Positions 18,674 to 28,915 are shown, numbered from the stretch's first letter. The stretch is 64,000 bases of DNA from Alteromonadaceae bacterium (GCA_014872785.1 WKFJ01000019.1:51824-115823); one strand, 5' to 3'. Made by a program: numbers and translations. The notes: a model not told the origin generated them from the letters alone.

Positions 18674-19780
18674 ATGACACTACTGCTTAAAAGCTCACCT
18701 CATCTTAGAAAAAAGCGCACGGTTTCAGACATGATGCAGCTGGTTATGTTACTTGCACTGCCTGGGCTTGCTGCGCAAATTTACTTCTTTGGTTGGGGCA
18801 GCCTGATTCACATCGGTATCGCAATGCTGGTTGCAGTTATTGCCGAAGCGCTTGTACTTGAAATAAGAAAACGCAACTTTGAAAAGGCGGTAAAGGACAA
18901 TTCTGCGCTGTTAACAGGCTTTTTGTTAGGTATCTCTATTCCCCCCTTTGCTCCATGGTGGATACCGGTTATCGGCACTCTATTTGCCATTGTCATCGTG
19001 AAACAACTCTACGGAGGATTGGGCTTCAATCTGTTCAACCCGGCCATGGCTGGATATGTCGTTCTACTTATTTCTTTTCCGGTACAAATGACCTCGTGGG
19101 CGCCGAGTGCAGAATTAGCGATGGTGTCACAATCATTCAACGACGCTGTCAGCATTATTTTTACTCAATTCAGCAGTGAAGGTTACAGCATAAGCCAAAT
19201 GCGCGCCGGAGTTGATGGTTTTACTATGGCCACTCCGCTTGACCAGGTTAAGTCCAATCTACTTAATGGCTACACTGTCAGTGAAGCGCTTCAAGCGCCG
19301 ACATTTTACGACGCTAATTCTGCGCTATCAGGACTAGGCAATGGCTGGTTTTGGGTGAATCTATTGTTTTTACTAGGCGGACTAGCTCTGATTCAAACTG
19401 GGGTAATTAGTTGGCACCTCCCCCTTAGTATGCTGGCAGGGCTATTTGCCATTTCCAGTGTGTTCTTTCTCATTAATCCAGACCAAGCGAGCACGCCACT
19501 TATGCATTTGTTCAGCGGCGGCTGTATGCTTGGCGCTTTTTTTATCATCACTGATCCTGTGACGGCAGCCACCAGCAATAAAGGTCGTATCGTATTTGGT
19601 TTTGCTATTGGTGTGCTTATTTACGTGATTCGTTATTGGGGTGGATACCCAGATGCTATTGCCTTTGCGGTACTCATTATGAACATGTGTGTGCCGGTAA
19701 TTGATTATTACACTAGACCTCGCACCTACGGACATAAAGCAGCAACAAGTGCTGTCTCTGGCAAGGGAGAAGCGGAATAA
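18674..19780 (+). CDS. rsxD: Electron transport complex subunit RsxD/RnfD
   Basis: 368-residue membrane subunit with about nine helices, homologous to NqrB. FMATPLDQVKSNLL corresponds to the site where FMN is attached to a Thr (ATPL) in RnfD/NqrB. LFNPAMAGYVVLL and FIITDPVTAATSNKGRIVFG are further family signatures. Its stop overlaps the rsxG start by one base (TAATG). Confidence 0.95.
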   Translation: MTLLLKSSPHLRKKRTVSDMMQLVMLLALPGLAAQIYFFGWGSLIHIGIAMLVAVIAEALVLEIRKRNFEKAVKDNSALLTGFLLGISIPPFAPWWIPVIGTLFAIVIVKQLYGGLGFNLFNPAMAGYVVLLISFPVQMTSWAPSAELAMVSQSFNDAVSIIFTQFSSEGYSISQMRAGVDGFTMATPLDQVKSNLLNGYTVSEALQAPTFYDANSALSGLGNGWFWVNLLFLLGGLALIQTGVISWHLPLSMLAGLFAISSVFFLINPDQASTPLMHLFSGGCMLGAFFIITDPVTAATSNKGRIVFGFAIGVLIYVIRYWGGYPDAIAFAVLIMNMCVPVIDYYTRPRTYGHKAATSAVSGKGEAE

Positions 19781-20427
19781 TGTCAGAGCAAAACACGTTA
19801 AGTAGCAGTGGCAAAAACGGGTTGCTCTTGGGGGCATTCGCTCTTTCGACAACTTTGCTCATTGCGGCCGTCAACTGGTTAACAGCCCCCGAGATAGAGC
19901 GACAAATTCGCCTTAAGACCCAAAAGATAATCAACGAAATACAACCGCAGTCGAGCTATGACAACGACATTACTGCAGATTGTTTACTCGTCGACTCTGC
20001 ACTTATTGGTAGCAATAAGCGGGTGTTTCGTGCAAGACAACAAGACGAGGCCGTCGCGTTGGTGTTAGAAGCGACCACACCGAATGGCTACAGCGGCAAT
20101 ATCGACTTCATTCTCAGTTATGATTTGACTACACAGCAAATTGGCGGGGTGCGCATTTTGTCGCACCAAGAAACTCCTGGCCTGGGGGATAAAATTGAGT
20201 TGCGCATAAGCAATTGGATTTTGGGTTTTACTGGCCTTACTTACGCAGATACCCAAGAGTCTGGCTGGGCAGTGAAAAAAGACGGTGGTCGTTTTGATCA
20301 GTTTACCGGAGCAACTATTACCCCAAGAGCGGTTGTAGAAGGTGTTCAACAAACAATCAGCTACATAGAAGACAACCGAGCGATGTTAACCGGTAGCTCG
20401 CCTAACTGCCCTGTAAAGGAAAGTTAA
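19780..20427 (+). CDS. rsxG: Electron transport complex subunit RsxG/RnfG
   Basis: 215-residue membrane-anchored flavoprotein: one N-terminal helix (about 12-32), then a periplasmic FMN-binding domain. The covalent FMN site is the Thr in [12 protein letters not shown] near residue 175, and [10 protein letters not shown] is a second family signature. It overlaps rsxD by one base and is one base from rsxE. Confidence 0.95.
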   Translation: MSEQNTLSSSGKNGLLLGAFALSTTLLIAAVNWLTAPEIERQIRLKTQKIINEIQPQSSYDNDITADCLLVDSALIGSNKRVFRARQQDEAVALVLEATTPNGYSGNIDFILSYDLTTQQIGGVRILSHQETPGLGDKIELRISNWILGFTGLTYADTQESGWAVKKDGGRFDQFTGATITPRAVVEGVQQTISYIEDNRAMLTGSSPNCPVKES

Positions 20428-20428
20428 T

Positions 20429-21130
20429 ATGACTGAATATCAACAACTCAGCTGGCAAGGCATGTGGAAAAACAATCCAGCAATCGTGCAATTGCTTGGC
20501 TTATGCCCTCTTCTCGCGGTAACTGGCACCGTCGTCAACGCTTTGGGTTTGGGGCTGGCAACTATGCTCGTGCTCATCGGCTCTAATTGCACCGTATCGC
20601 TTATCCGTAATGTGGTGCCCAGTGAGATTCGCATCCCTGTTTTTGTCATGATAATCGCGACCTTTGTTACCATCATTCAACTCACAATGAACGCTTTTAC
20701 CTATGAGTTATACCAAGCGCTTGGTATTTTTATTCCACTTATCGTGACCAACTGCGCCATTATTGTCCGCGCAGAGGCCTACGCATCCAAAAATCCAATT
20801 CAATACGCAGCCTTTGACGGATTCATGATGGGACTCGGGTTTGCAGTGGTGTTAGTACTATTGGGCGCAATGCGGGAATTGTTGGGTTACGGAACACTCT
20901 TCGACGGGGCACACCTTTTATTCGGAGAGTGGGCTAAAGATTTGAAAATTGTCGTGTATGAAAGTGAAAACCCTTTTCTTCTCGCCATCTTACCGCCGGG
21001 TGCATTTATCGGTTTAGGGTTGCTTATCGCGCTTAAAAACGCCCTAAACGACCGTGTAGAAAAGCTATTCACCGAGGCTCCTGTGGCAAAAACCGTGCAG
21101 CGAGCAAGAGTCACCGGTGACAGTATTTAA
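20429..21130 (+). CDS. rsxE: Electron transport complex subunit RsxE/RnfE
   Basis: 233-residue membrane subunit, paralogue of RsxA with inverted topology, six helices. [19 protein letters not shown] and [19 protein letters not shown] are diagnostic. It ends the rsx set; nth follows after 42 bp, as in many gammaproteobacteria. Confidence 0.95.
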   Translation: MTEYQQLSWQGMWKNNPAIVQLLGLCPLLAVTGTVVNALGLGLATMLVLIGSNCTVSLIRNVVPSEIRIPVFVMIIATFVTIIQLTMNAFTYELYQALGIFIPLIVTNCAIIVRAEAYASKNPIQYAAFDGFMMGLGFAVVLVLLGAMRELLGYGTLFDGAHLLFGEWAKDLKIVVYESENPFLLAILPPGAFIGLGLLIALKNALNDRVEKLFTEAPVAKTVQRARVTGDSI

Positions 21131-21172
21131 ATCCCCTCGTACTATTTTTATTTATCTAGTGAGAAAACAACG

Positions 21173-21856
21173 TTGAATCAGCCAATATCCAAACAAGACA
21201 AAGTGACGGCGATAATCAATATATTGGAAGAGCTTTACCCTGAAGTTCCCATTCCGCTAGATCACAAAGACCCATATACTCTCCTAGTTGCCGTTTTGCT
21301 ATCGGCACAGTGCACCGATGAGCGAGTCAATCAAATTACACCGAAGTTGTTCGCGCGCGCTGACAACCCATTTGATATGGTGTTAATGAGCATTGAAGAA
21401 ATCAAGGAAATCATCAAACCCTGCGGCCTTTCTCCGATGAAATCGAAAGGCATTTGGCATCTATCAGATATGATAATCAAGCAGCACGGAGGCCAAGTCC
21501 CGGCTGATTTTGACGCCCTTGAAGCAATGCCAGGGGTTGGCCACAAAACCGCGTCAGTCGTCATGTCACAAGCGTTTGATATACCGGCCTTCCCAGTCGA
21601 TACGCATATTCACCGCTTAATGTATCGTTGGGGGCTAACCAACGGAAAAAGTGTTGAACAGACAGAAAAAGATGCCAAGCGCTTATTCCCCAAAGACAAG
21701 TGGAACAAGCTGCATTTGCAAATCATTTTTTATGGCCGAGAGTACTGCCCCGCAAGAGGGTTTTCTCTGGAAAAATGCCTGATTACTCGACAATACGGCC
21801 GTAAGAGCTTTATCAATGAAGTGCTAAAGCAGCAAGCCAAAAAAGCGAAAAAGTAA
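21173..21856 (+). CDS. nth: Endonuclease III-like DNA glycosylase lacking a full iron-sulfur motif
   Basis: Removes oxidised pyrimidines and nicks the abasic site. 227 residues with the helix-hairpin-helix MPGVGHKTASVV (catalytic Lys125) and VDTHIHRL with catalytic Asp143. The usual C-terminal 4Fe-4S loop (C-x6-C-x2-C-x5-C) is not there: the tail reads YCPARGFSLEKCLITRQYG, with only Cys192 and Cys202 and a Thr at 205 where a third Cys might be, so a cluster seems impossible. The start is TTG 21173 with a weak Shine-Dalgarno sequence; the N-terminus and the FYGREYCPARG phrase differ from the E. coli form. The locus position after rsxE is canonical, so this may be replacement by a divergent family member. 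Confidence 0.88.
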   Translation: MNQPISKQDKVTAIINILEELYPEVPIPLDHKDPYTLLVAVLLSAQCTDERVNQITPKLFARADNPFDMVLMSIEEIKEIIKPCGLSPMKSKGIWHLSDMIIKQHGGQVPADFDALEAMPGVGHKTASVVMSQAFDIPAFPVDTHIHRLMYRWGLTNGKSVEQTEKDAKRLFPKDKWNKLHLQIIFYGREYCPARGFSLEKCLITRQYGRKSFINEVLKQQAKKAKK

Positions 21857-22002
21857 ACGCTTACAGATTAATCCGTTATCACATGTATGTGAAACTTGCG
21901 CTGCATCAAATAGTGCGCGGATTAGAGTGCTTAACGCTTGTTCCTTTAGTAAATAGATTTATAGTCACAAATACCGACTCTATTTAACGCTTTCACCAGC
22001 AC

Positions 22003-23583
22003 ATGACTGCCATTCAAACACTTACCTCTTTAGTACCAATACTCAGTGTATTTTTCTTTTTGGTGTTATTGCGCTTACCGGCGAAACAAGCCATGCCAAT
22101 TAGCTTGATACTCACAGGATTAAGTAGTTATTTCATATGGCAAGTCCCCTTTTTGCAAATGTTGGCTGCGTCAGTTGAAGGGCTGGTGATTGCACTGATT
22201 ATCTTATGGATCGTCTTTGGCGCCATTTTGCTATTAAAAGTGCTTCAACAAACAGGGGCAACGGCGGCCATTAAGCACGGTTTTACCCAGATAAGCCCAG
22301 ATAAACGAGTACAACTCATCATTGTGGCCTGGCTATTTGGCAGTTTTCTAGAAGGTGCAGCCGGATTTGGCACTCCCGCGGCAATCGCCGCACCATTACT
22401 AGTTGCGTTAGGGTTTTCCCCAATTAGCGCTGTTGTATTAGCGCTAATCGCTGACTCTAGCGCGGTTTCCTTTGGTGCGGTAGGAACGCCTGCCATTGTA
22501 GGCATCGGTCAGGGCGCGCAGAATGTCAGTATTGAACAGGTGGCGCAAATTGCCGTAACGGCCATTGGTATTGATATCATAGCAGCAGCCTTAATACCGC
22601 TGATCATGGTGTGTATATACTGCCGATTCTTCAGTGATGTAAAAAGCTGGTATCAAGGATTAGTCATCGCCCCTTTTACTATTTTCTGTGCCTTTGCCTT
22701 TACTCTCCCCGCCTACTGCGTAGCGTGGCTGTTCGGCCCTGAATTTCCATCGGTGCTTGGTGGTATGATTGGTCTGGCTATGGTCAGTCCATTGGCCAGG
22801 TTAGGCTTTTTATTACCCAAAAGTGCGGTAGAACAGAAGCAGGCAGAAGATCATACGCAACCGCTTACAATGAGCCTCACAAGAGCGTGGGCACCTTATG
22901 TAATAGTTGCCGCATTATTGGTCGTTACGCGGTTAAACGAGCTTCCTTTCAAATCGCTTCTACAAAGTATGCATTTGCAATGGGCTAATATTCTCGCTTC
23001 CAACATTTCTGTGTCTGTTATGCCACTTTATTTGCCAGGCAGCTTATTTATAGTCACTGCATTTTTTAGTATTTGGTTGCAAAAAGGACGTATGCGACAA
23101 CTACAAACAGCGCTAAATGAAAGCACTAGGATGTTGCTTCCCTCAATAATCGCGCTAGGCGCCGCAGTTCCCATGGTGCGTATTTTTCTGCAATCTGGTG
23201 TAAATGATGCCAGCCTGCCCGCTATGCCTATGGCACTAGCTGAGCTGGTCGCCCAGTATCTGAGTGGAGTCTGGCTTTACATGGCGCCGCTAGTGGGCGC
23301 TCTGGGCTCTTTTATTGCCGGTTCAGCGACGTTTTCCAATTTGATGTTTGCTAGCTTTCAACAAACATTGGCCAATGAGTCAGGACTCGATCAACAGTTA
23401 GTTCTTGCGCTTCAGATGCTTGGCGCAAACGCGGGAAATATGATTGCGGTGGTTAATGTCGTGGCAGCTGCGAGTGTCGTGGGTTTGCACGGTAGAGAAG
23501 GCGAAGTAATCCGCTATACCCTATTGCCCATGTTTTATTATTGCTTTGCGGCCAGTACAGTTGCATTGCTATTGTGGTTATAG
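22003..23583 (+). CDS. L-lactate permease family transporter
   Basis: 526 residues with about thirteen membrane helices, matching the lactate permease family (LldP/GlcA, TC 2.A.14), which imports L-lactate or glycolate with protons. [18 protein letters not shown] and [16 protein letters not shown] are the family signatures, as is the C-terminal [22 protein letters not shown]. No lactate dehydrogenase or regulator gene is adjacent, so the substrate (lactate, glycolate or another 2-hydroxy acid) is open. It stands alone, with a convergent cold-shock gene downstream. Confidence 0.9.
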   Translation: MTAIQTLTSLVPILSVFFFLVLLRLPAKQAMPISLILTGLSSYFIWQVPFLQMLAASVEGLVIALIILWIVFGAILLLKVLQQTGATAAIKHGFTQISPDKRVQLIIVAWLFGSFLEGAAGFGTPAAIAAPLLVALGFSPISAVVLALIADSSAVSFGAVGTPAIVGIGQGAQNVSIEQVAQIAVTAIGIDIIAAALIPLIMVCIYCRFFSDVKSWYQGLVIAPFTIFCAFAFTLPAYCVAWLFGPEFPSVLGGMIGLAMVSPLARLGFLLPKSAVEQKQAEDHTQPLTMSLTRAWAPYVIVAALLVVTRLNELPFKSLLQSMHLQWANILASNISVSVMPLYLPGSLFIVTAFFSIWLQKGRMRQLQTALNESTRMLLPSIIALGAAVPMVRIFLQSGVNDASLPAMPMALAELVAQYLSGVWLYMAPLVGALGSFIAGSATFSNLMFASFQQTLANESGLDQQLVLALQMLGANAGNMIAVVNVVAAASVVGLHGREGEVIRYTLLPMFYYCFAASTVALLLWL

Positions 23584-23689
23584 CACCGGTCAACGCAAAG
23601 AATTAAAGCGTTTTGAAGCAAGTTGCCATTACGAGAAAGTAGTGAACTAATAAAAAGAGTAGAAGTAAGAGGACGCGAGAAAAATAGAG

Positions 23690-23727
23690 GCCTATAAAAT
23701 ACAAAGGCCAGGTAAAAACCTGACCTT
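23690..23727 (-). terminator. Terminator of the cold-shock gene
   Basis: On the minus strand AAGGTCAGGT and ACCTGGCCTT pair around TTTT, followed by TTGTATTTT. It lies about 22 bp past the stop codon of the cold-shock gene. Confidence 0.75.
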
Positions 23728-23749
23728 ACTTAATCTAAGCGTGTTAACG

Positions 23750-23959
23750 TTATAGGATTACAACGTTTGCAGCTTGTGGGCCTTTTTGACCTTGTTCGAT
23801 GCTGAACTGTACATTTTGTCCTTCAACTAAAGTTTTGTAACCTTCAGTTGCAATAGAACGGAAGTGTACAAATACATCTTTGCCGCCATCAGCTGGTGTT
23901 AAAAATCCGTAACCTTTATCCGCGTTAAACCACTTAACTGTACCAGTAGTAGATTCCAT
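23750..23959 (-). CDS. CspA family cold-shock protein
   Basis: A 69-residue single cold-shock domain that binds single-stranded RNA and DNA. RNP1 is KGYGFLTP and RNP2 is VFVHFRSI; the protein opens [12 protein letters not shown] start at ATG 23959, not at the in-frame ATG 23968, because GAGGA sits right against the upstream ATG but at proper spacing from the downstream one. The 5' flank up to fadL's terminator is long (about 220 bp) and AT-rich, consistent with the long leaders of csp genes, although no cold box could be assigned. Confidence 0.94.
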   Translation of the reverse strand: MESTTGTVKWFNADKGYGFLTPADGGKDVFVHFRSIATEGYKTLVEGQNVQFSIEQGQKGPQAANVVIL

Positions 23960-24183
23960 CAATATCATTCCTCAAAAAAATAGTAAAACAGTGGCAGATG
24001 CCACTTAAACAGCATTAGATAGTACTTAGATAGTGCTGCGTTTGAAGCGTAGAGTATTTTCGAGCGAAAAGACGAGACGACAATAGCAAAAACAAATAAA
24101 TAACAAAAATCTAAAGCGCTACAGATGCTACAGCAATTTTTTTTGCTCGCCAGACACTTCGGTAAATTTTATGTATTTATGTG

Positions 24184-24221
24184 TAAAAAAACTGGAAAGA
24201 AGGGGCAGTAAAACCTACCCC
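24184..24221 (-). terminator. Terminator of the FadL-like gene
   Basis: Minus strand GGGGTAG pairs with CTGCCCC (one G-U) around a GTTTTA loop, followed by TTCTTTCCAGTTTTTTT. It begins about 16 bp after the stop. Confidence 0.75.
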
Positions 24222-24236
24222 AGTGAATAAATTTTC

Positions 24237-25580
24237 TTAAAACCAAACGTAGGTATAAGAGAACGATATCAAAGATACGTCGTATTGACTTCTAGAACTA
24301 TCCGCTGTACCCGCCCACTTATCTTCAATAAGACTCGCGTCAAGGTTGTCGATATCACGCTGCTCACCGGTTACTTCCAACTTACCGAACCCAGGCACAT
24401 AAACACCAACACCAAACGTAGTGGCTTCTACTGCTGCGTACTCATAACGAATTGACTCAAAGTTATCATCTTCTGCGGTGTAGTAACCACCACGGAAAAA
24501 CCACTGCCAACCAGCATCTGAAAGGTATGACACCTCACCACCAAATGACGTGCGAGTCCACTCAGAGACCACACCTACTCTGTATGTATCGCCGCCATCT
24601 GTAGGATCAAAGTCATCATTGGTAGCAAAATAATCCATATATTCATACTGAGCTGTCACTAAGCCTTGCAGTGCATCAGTCAGCGGGAACTCATAAGCCG
24701 CTCCAACCCCCCAAGATTCGGGTGCCAAAGGCGTATTAAAACCATTAGCTTCTTGAAAGTTTTCTAAACCAGCCAAGTCAATACCTTCAAGGTCTCTGTC
24801 CTCTTCGCCGTTATTAAAGCGATATACCGCTCCAAGTGAAAATGAACTTGCATCATTCTCACCGAAGTAAGTGCGCCACATTAGGCCGCTAGTGATACCC
24901 CAAGAGGTAAAATCTGCTAACGTTTGACCAACAGAAGGACAGAAAGTAACACCGTTAATACAATTATTCTCTACTACGGTCGGTGTATTCCCTGGCCCGA
25001 ACGAGATACCGTTGCGACCGACTTCTGTCCATACCACTTCGGTTTCGTATTGGTGATAATCCAATGAAATACCCCAAGCAAAGTCGCCCCAGTTACTGCC
25101 AACACCAAGCGATAACTGTTCTACTTGAGTTTCAAATTTTATTGATTCCGAACTTTCAAACTCGAAGCTACCATACAGCTGAGTCGGAATATTATAAACG
25201 TTTGGCGCATAAGCGATCCCGAAGTTCAATCCGCTATCTTCACCTAGTGGTGAACCCCAAACACCACCGACGAATTTGAGGTCAGCTTCCTCTGTAACAG
25301 GTTGCCCTAAGTGATCCGGCAGCCATGCGCGCACAGTGTCGGTGTCCTGCGCAACTACATCACCATATTCAGCCATAACCTCACCACCTGAAATACGCGC
25401 GATACCTGCTGGGTTATAGAAAAGACTGGTAGTATCGTTGGCGATTGCAATGTATGAACCACCCATTGAATTAGCCCTTGCTCCTGGAATACTTGAAAAC
25501 GCGATGTTTGCCATTGCGTCAATACTAGCCAAGCCCAGCGCAGCCAATACGCCTGTACGGATTAGATTTTTCCTAACCAT
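24237..25580 (-). CDS. FadL/OmpP1-like outer-membrane beta-barrel
   Basis: 447 residues with a signal peptide (MVRKNLIRTGVLAALGLASIDAMA). The mature N-terminus (FSSIPGARANSMGGSYIAIANDTTSLFYNPAGIA) is the conserved start of FadL/TodX-type porins, which take up hydrophobic compounds such as fatty acids. The rest alternates as beta strands and the chain ends in an aromatic residue (TYVWF), the mark for Bam-dependent insertion. A Cys pair (NCINGVTFC) near residue 205 could form a loop disulfide. It shares no operon with the kinase locus upstream; the gap is 102 bp. The cargo is unknown. Confidence 0.85.
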   Translation of the reverse strand: MVRKNLIRTGVLAALGLASIDAMANIAFSSIPGARANSMGGSYIAIANDTTSLFYNPAGIARISGGEVMAEYGDVVAQDTDTVRAWLPDHLGQPVTEEADLKFVGGVWGSPLGEDSGLNFGIAYAPNVYNIPTQLYGSFEFESSESIKFETQVEQLSLGVGSNWGDFAWGISLDYHQYETEVVWTEVGRNGISFGPGNTPTVVENNCINGVTFCPSVGQTLADFTSWGITSGLMWRTYFGENDASSFSLGAVYRFNNGEEDRDLEGIDLAGLENFQEANGFNTPLAPESWGVGAAYEFPLTDALQGLVTAQYEYMDYFATNDDFDPTDGGDTYRVGVVSEWTRTSFGGEVSYLSDAGWQWFFRGGYYTAEDDNFESIRYEYAAVEATTFGVGVYVPGFGKLEVTGEQRDIDNLDASLIEDKWAGTADSSRSQYDVSLISFSYTYVWF

Positions 25581-25682
25581 TGTGTTTTCCTCGTGAATGT
25601 GTGTTTACTTCTCTAATGTGTTCGATTACTACTTTAGTAGTATAGTACATGGCGGAGATTTCATTATTTTAACGAACTCCCC

Positions 25683-26453
25683 CTAATTCCTAACCCTTTG
25701 TTCTGCACTACTGATAGAGGCACCCTCTAAATTTTCTGCCTCGACTTTCACCTCGAATGTCAATACGCCTAACTTAGCCAATCGAGAAAGTCTTGAATCA
25801 AAATTAACTTGCGAACTACGCCCTGGAGCTATCTCATCAAACCTAAATTCCTGACTGGTTTCCTCAACATAACTTACAGGCGATGGGTTTATACTCACTC
25901 TGATATCTTTCAAGATTTCAGTAGAGTTATTTTCAATCGATATTTTCAATGAAAATGGCTCTAGTGAATCTAGAACGTCATCTTGATACCCTTCAACCAA
26001 AGAAGCTTCCAGCGCAATGTCTGAAGGTTGTAAAATAACAGGCGCTTTTATTACCGGTGTTTCAGCGACAGTCGTCACTTGCGGTGACACACCTAGCTGA
26101 GGAATGGCGCTAGCAGCTGCGCGTTTTTGTATTTCGCTACCGATGTTAGTTAAAAGTGATTTAACCAGCAGTTGACCATAACGACTGCATGTGCTCGTGG
26201 TTTGCCATTGCATAACTCCGCCAGGACCGCGTATTTTTTTACGTTCTTCAGTGACCTCGATACAAACACGTTGATCTTCATTAGGAAGCGTCTCAGCTAA
26301 GCGTTTGGCTTCGTCTAAGTTGCCTTGCTGAAGTTGCCTCTGGGCATTTTGAAATACGGAATATTCTCGGGAATAATCTCTTTCTTGCGCATTAGCGGTT
26401 AGTACACAATACCAAAACAATACAAATCCAAGCTTTACTTTCTTACTCATCAT
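25683..26453 (-). CDS. Secreted protein of unknown function, last gene of the kinase operon
   Basis: 256 residues with a signal peptide ending near ANAQ (residue 22). About 25-65 is a TPR-like helical segment (YSREYSVFQNAQRQLQQGNLDEAKRLAE) followed by a region with two Cys. The C-terminal half (about 150-250) looks like a beta-sandwich with phrases such as LEPFSLKISIENNSTEILKDIRVSI and GRSSQVNFD, as in CARDB/Ig-like domains. Its start overlaps the stop of the upstream kinase gene by four bases, so it is co-translated with it and probably acts at the periplasmic face of that kinase (inference). Family not recognised. Confidence 0.7.
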   Translation of the reverse strand: MMSKKVKLGFVLFWYCVLTANAQERDYSREYSVFQNAQRQLQQGNLDEAKRLAETLPNEDQRVCIEVTEERKKIRGPGGVMQWQTTSTCSRYGQLLVKSLLTNIGSEIQKRAAASAIPQLGVSPQVTTVAETPVIKAPVILQPSDIALEASLVEGYQDDVLDSLEPFSLKISIENNSTEILKDIRVSINPSPVSYVEETSQEFRFDEIAPGRSSQVNFDSRLSRLAKLGVLTFEVKVEAENLEGASISSAEQRVRN

Positions 26454-28900
26454 AGGTCAGCCCTCACGACGCGAAAGCTTGTGTTACTTTGTCCTTGCGC
26501 TTTTTCCATGTAAGTGCGGTAGGACGGTCTTAATCGCCAGCGTTCGTTATTAAACGCGCCCCCTTTAAGCACTACTCGCTCACACGTGCCACCAACGGCA
26601 GCAGGATTCAATGAATCCCAACAGGAGCCTGTCATTTCCCATGCATTACCAACCAAGCCATACAGTCCGTTTGCGCTCTTGTAGTTGCTCGAATCAACCA
26701 CACCTGTCGCGGTGCCGTCTGAACAGGAGGTATCTTTCCAAGGGTAAGGACTAGAATTGTCAGCAAAGTTGGCAAAACCACATAAATCAGCATTGACCTC
26801 ATCCACAACCAATCCCATTGCGGCTTCAATTTCAGCTTCGCTGGGTAATCGAAACGTCATTCTAGATTTATCACTAAGCCACTGTGTGAATTTAAACGCT
26901 TCGTTGTGTGAAACGTCTGTTACCGGCGCACTATCATTGGTTATTGAAAGTGCATTACATTGCCCATCTTCTACGCACATCTTCCATAGTGTGCCTGTTA
27001 TCTCTTGTGCACTAATTTGCGTCGACTGAAGTGAAATATCTCGATTGCTTCTCTCATCTGGGTCACATTCGGATGCTGTGTTACAACCAATCTGGTAGGT
27101 GCCGGCTGGAATAGTCACCAACGATTCTAAAAGCCTTACGATTTCTTGTGGGTAGCTGCGTGACAACCGCACGGTGAAGTCATTTTGTTTAGAGACATCA
27201 AGCGTGACGTCTTTAGTATCAAAGCCATCGGCAGATATAAGTACCCTATACTTTCTGCGTTCTAGTTTATAGGGGATTTGTGGCTGCTCAGACTCACCAA
27301 CAAAGTTTACGGTATAAATATCTCTCGCTTCTTGAGGAAGTATTCTCAGGACGACATTTTCACGTACAGCAGAAAATTGGAAAAATACATCTTCACTTTC
27401 ACCAGTGGTCTCATCAAGAACAATGGTACGCGAAACAATATTGCCACTGCTAACACTCGACGCGGTTATCTTATACTGGCCTTTAGGGAGTGCTTGCCCA
27501 GATGAAAAACCTGGTTGCCCTTCCACTGAAAAGGAGGCGTCTGTCGCATCAGAGAACAGGTTCACTACGTAAGTGGTTTCTTTTAACTCCGCAGTCAAGC
27601 GACTCTTGTCAAGTGTATATGTATCTAAGTTGTCTCTTGAATCGCGTTCAGGTCGAATAGATTGCGAGTTATTTAAGTCAACAATCATTTGAGCAGTTTG
27701 AAAACCTTCGGCAGATATCTCCAATTTGTAACGCTTGTTTGGCCTAAAGCGATATCGGCTGCGAGTATTAACCGATTTACCGTCGACTTTTACCGTCGCG
27801 TTTGCTGGTTTGATATTCCACGACACTGTCACAGCCTCGGGCGCACCACCTCCAAGAATTGCCTCGTCCATACCAATATCCGCGATATCCGCGAAGTCTA
27901 ACCCAAACAAGCCCAATACCACTACCAATATGGAAAGTGTTACCACTAATCCGGCCTTCGATTTAGGTGGCGGCGGCGGTGGCGGTGGTGGCGGTGGTGG
28001 CGGTGGTGGTTTCTTTTCTTCTTTATAGCCCGCAACAATCAGCAAATCTTCTACTGATTGCGGTCTATTTTTAGGAAATAGAATGAGTCCTTTATCAATT
28101 AGTTTAAGTAATCTGGCGTCGTATTGACCTTTTAACGTGGTCTCGAGTTTCTCAACTTTATCGATAACGGGTCGAGCCGCTGCGTCCTGAGGTTTACTAC
28201 CTGTTAAGCAATGATAAAAAGTTGCCGCCAAAGCATAGATATCGGTATGAAACCCTTGCAAGTCGGCCAAAGATGCATCCCCTTGCTCGACGGGACTGTA
28301 TCCAACGGTTATAAATTGCGTCGCATCAGATTCTACCGTCTCCATGGTTGTACCAAAGTCGATCATTATTGGTGCATCTCTGGTTGCATCAATAATGATA
28401 TTACCGGGTTTGATATCTCTATGCAGAATACCGTCTTTAAATGAGTGGATATAATCGAGCGCATCGACAAGAGGTAATAATATGGCGTCCGCTTGCGCGG
28501 GGCTTAATCTGCCGTTCGGATGGTTCTTGATTATAGATTCAAGGTCTGCCCCTCTAACAAAAGGCATTACCATATAGGCGGTATCATTCGCTTCAAAATA
28601 GCGCTCAACACGAATGATATTAGGATGTTCCATTTGGTAAAGGAGTTCGGCTTCTCCTTTGAATCGATTAAACCCCTTCATAAACATCGTTTGATGTTTT
28701 TCATCAGGCGACTTTAAATTTATCCGACCATCCTTTAAGCGATGACATATATCGCGAGGAAAGTACTCCTTGATTGCATACTGCTTGTTCCCGAGACTTT
28801 CGGTCGCTAAGTATACAATACCAAAGCCCCCTTTCCCGAGGATCTTAGTAATCTTGTAACTTCCGAGTAAACTCGTACCGACCGCTAAAGGCGTAGACAT
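26450..28900 (-). CDS. Membrane Ser/Thr kinase with periplasmic PEGA-like and FGE-like domains
   Basis: 816 residues. A cytoplasmic Hanks-type kinase domain (about 12-280) has GKGGFG, Lys44, the HRD Asp162 and the DFG Asp181, so it should be active. It is followed by about 15 prolines in a row (near 296-310), one membrane helix (near 314-338) and a periplasmic part: two or more PEGA-like beta domains (about 350-580) and a C-terminal SUMF1/FGE-type domain (about 585-816: IPAGTYQIGCN, FRLPSEAEIEAAMG, GLVGNAWEM, LKGGAFNNERWRLRPSYR). The two cysteines that make FGE catalytic are absent in the last motif, so it is probably a ligand-binding sensor, as TagR is for PpkA in type VI secretion. It is co-operonic with a phosphatase and three FHA proteins. 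Confidence 0.9.
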   Translation of the reverse strand: MSTPLAVGTSLLGSYKITKILGKGGFGIVYLATESLGNKQYAIKEYFPRDICHRLKDGRINLKSPDEKHQTMFMKGFNRFKGEAELLYQMEHPNIIRVERYFEANDTAYMVMPFVRGADLESIIKNHPNGRLSPAQADAILLPLVDALDYIHSFKDGILHRDIKPGNIIIDATRDAPIMIDFGTTMETVESDATQFITVGYSPVEQGDASLADLQGFHTDIYALAATFYHCLTGSKPQDAAARPVIDKVEKLETTLKGQYDARLLKLIDKGLILFPKNRPQSVEDLLIVAGYKEEKKPPPPPPPPPPPPPPPKSKAGLVVTLSILVVVLGLFGLDFADIADIGMDEAILGGGAPEAVTVSWNIKPANATVKVDGKSVNTRSRYRFRPNKRYKLEISAEGFQTAQMIVDLNNSQSIRPERDSRDNLDTYTLDKSRLTAELKETTYVVNLFSDATDASFSVEGQPGFSSGQALPKGQYKITASSVSSGNIVSRTIVLDETTGESEDVFFQFSAVRENVVLRILPQEARDIYTVNFVGESEQPQIPYKLERRKYRVLISADGFDTKDVTLDVSKQNDFTVRLSRSYPQEIVRLLESLVTIPAGTYQIGCNTASECDPDERSNRDISLQSTQISAQEITGTLWKMCVEDGQCNALSITNDSAPVTDVSHNEAFKFTQWLSDKSRMTFRLPSEAEIEAAMGLVVDEVNADLCGFANFADNSSPYPWKDTSCSDGTATGVVDSSNYKSANGLYGLVGNAWEMTGSCWDSLNPAAVGGTCERVVLKGGAFNNERWRLRPSYRTYMEKAQGQSNTSFRVVRADL

Positions 28901-28915
28901 TTGACTTCCCTGAAA

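Noticed and set aside
26757..28444. Several plus-strand open frames opposite the kinase gene, including one with a long polyglycine run
   Set aside because: They are antisense shadows of the kinase gene; the glycine run is the mirror of the proline run.
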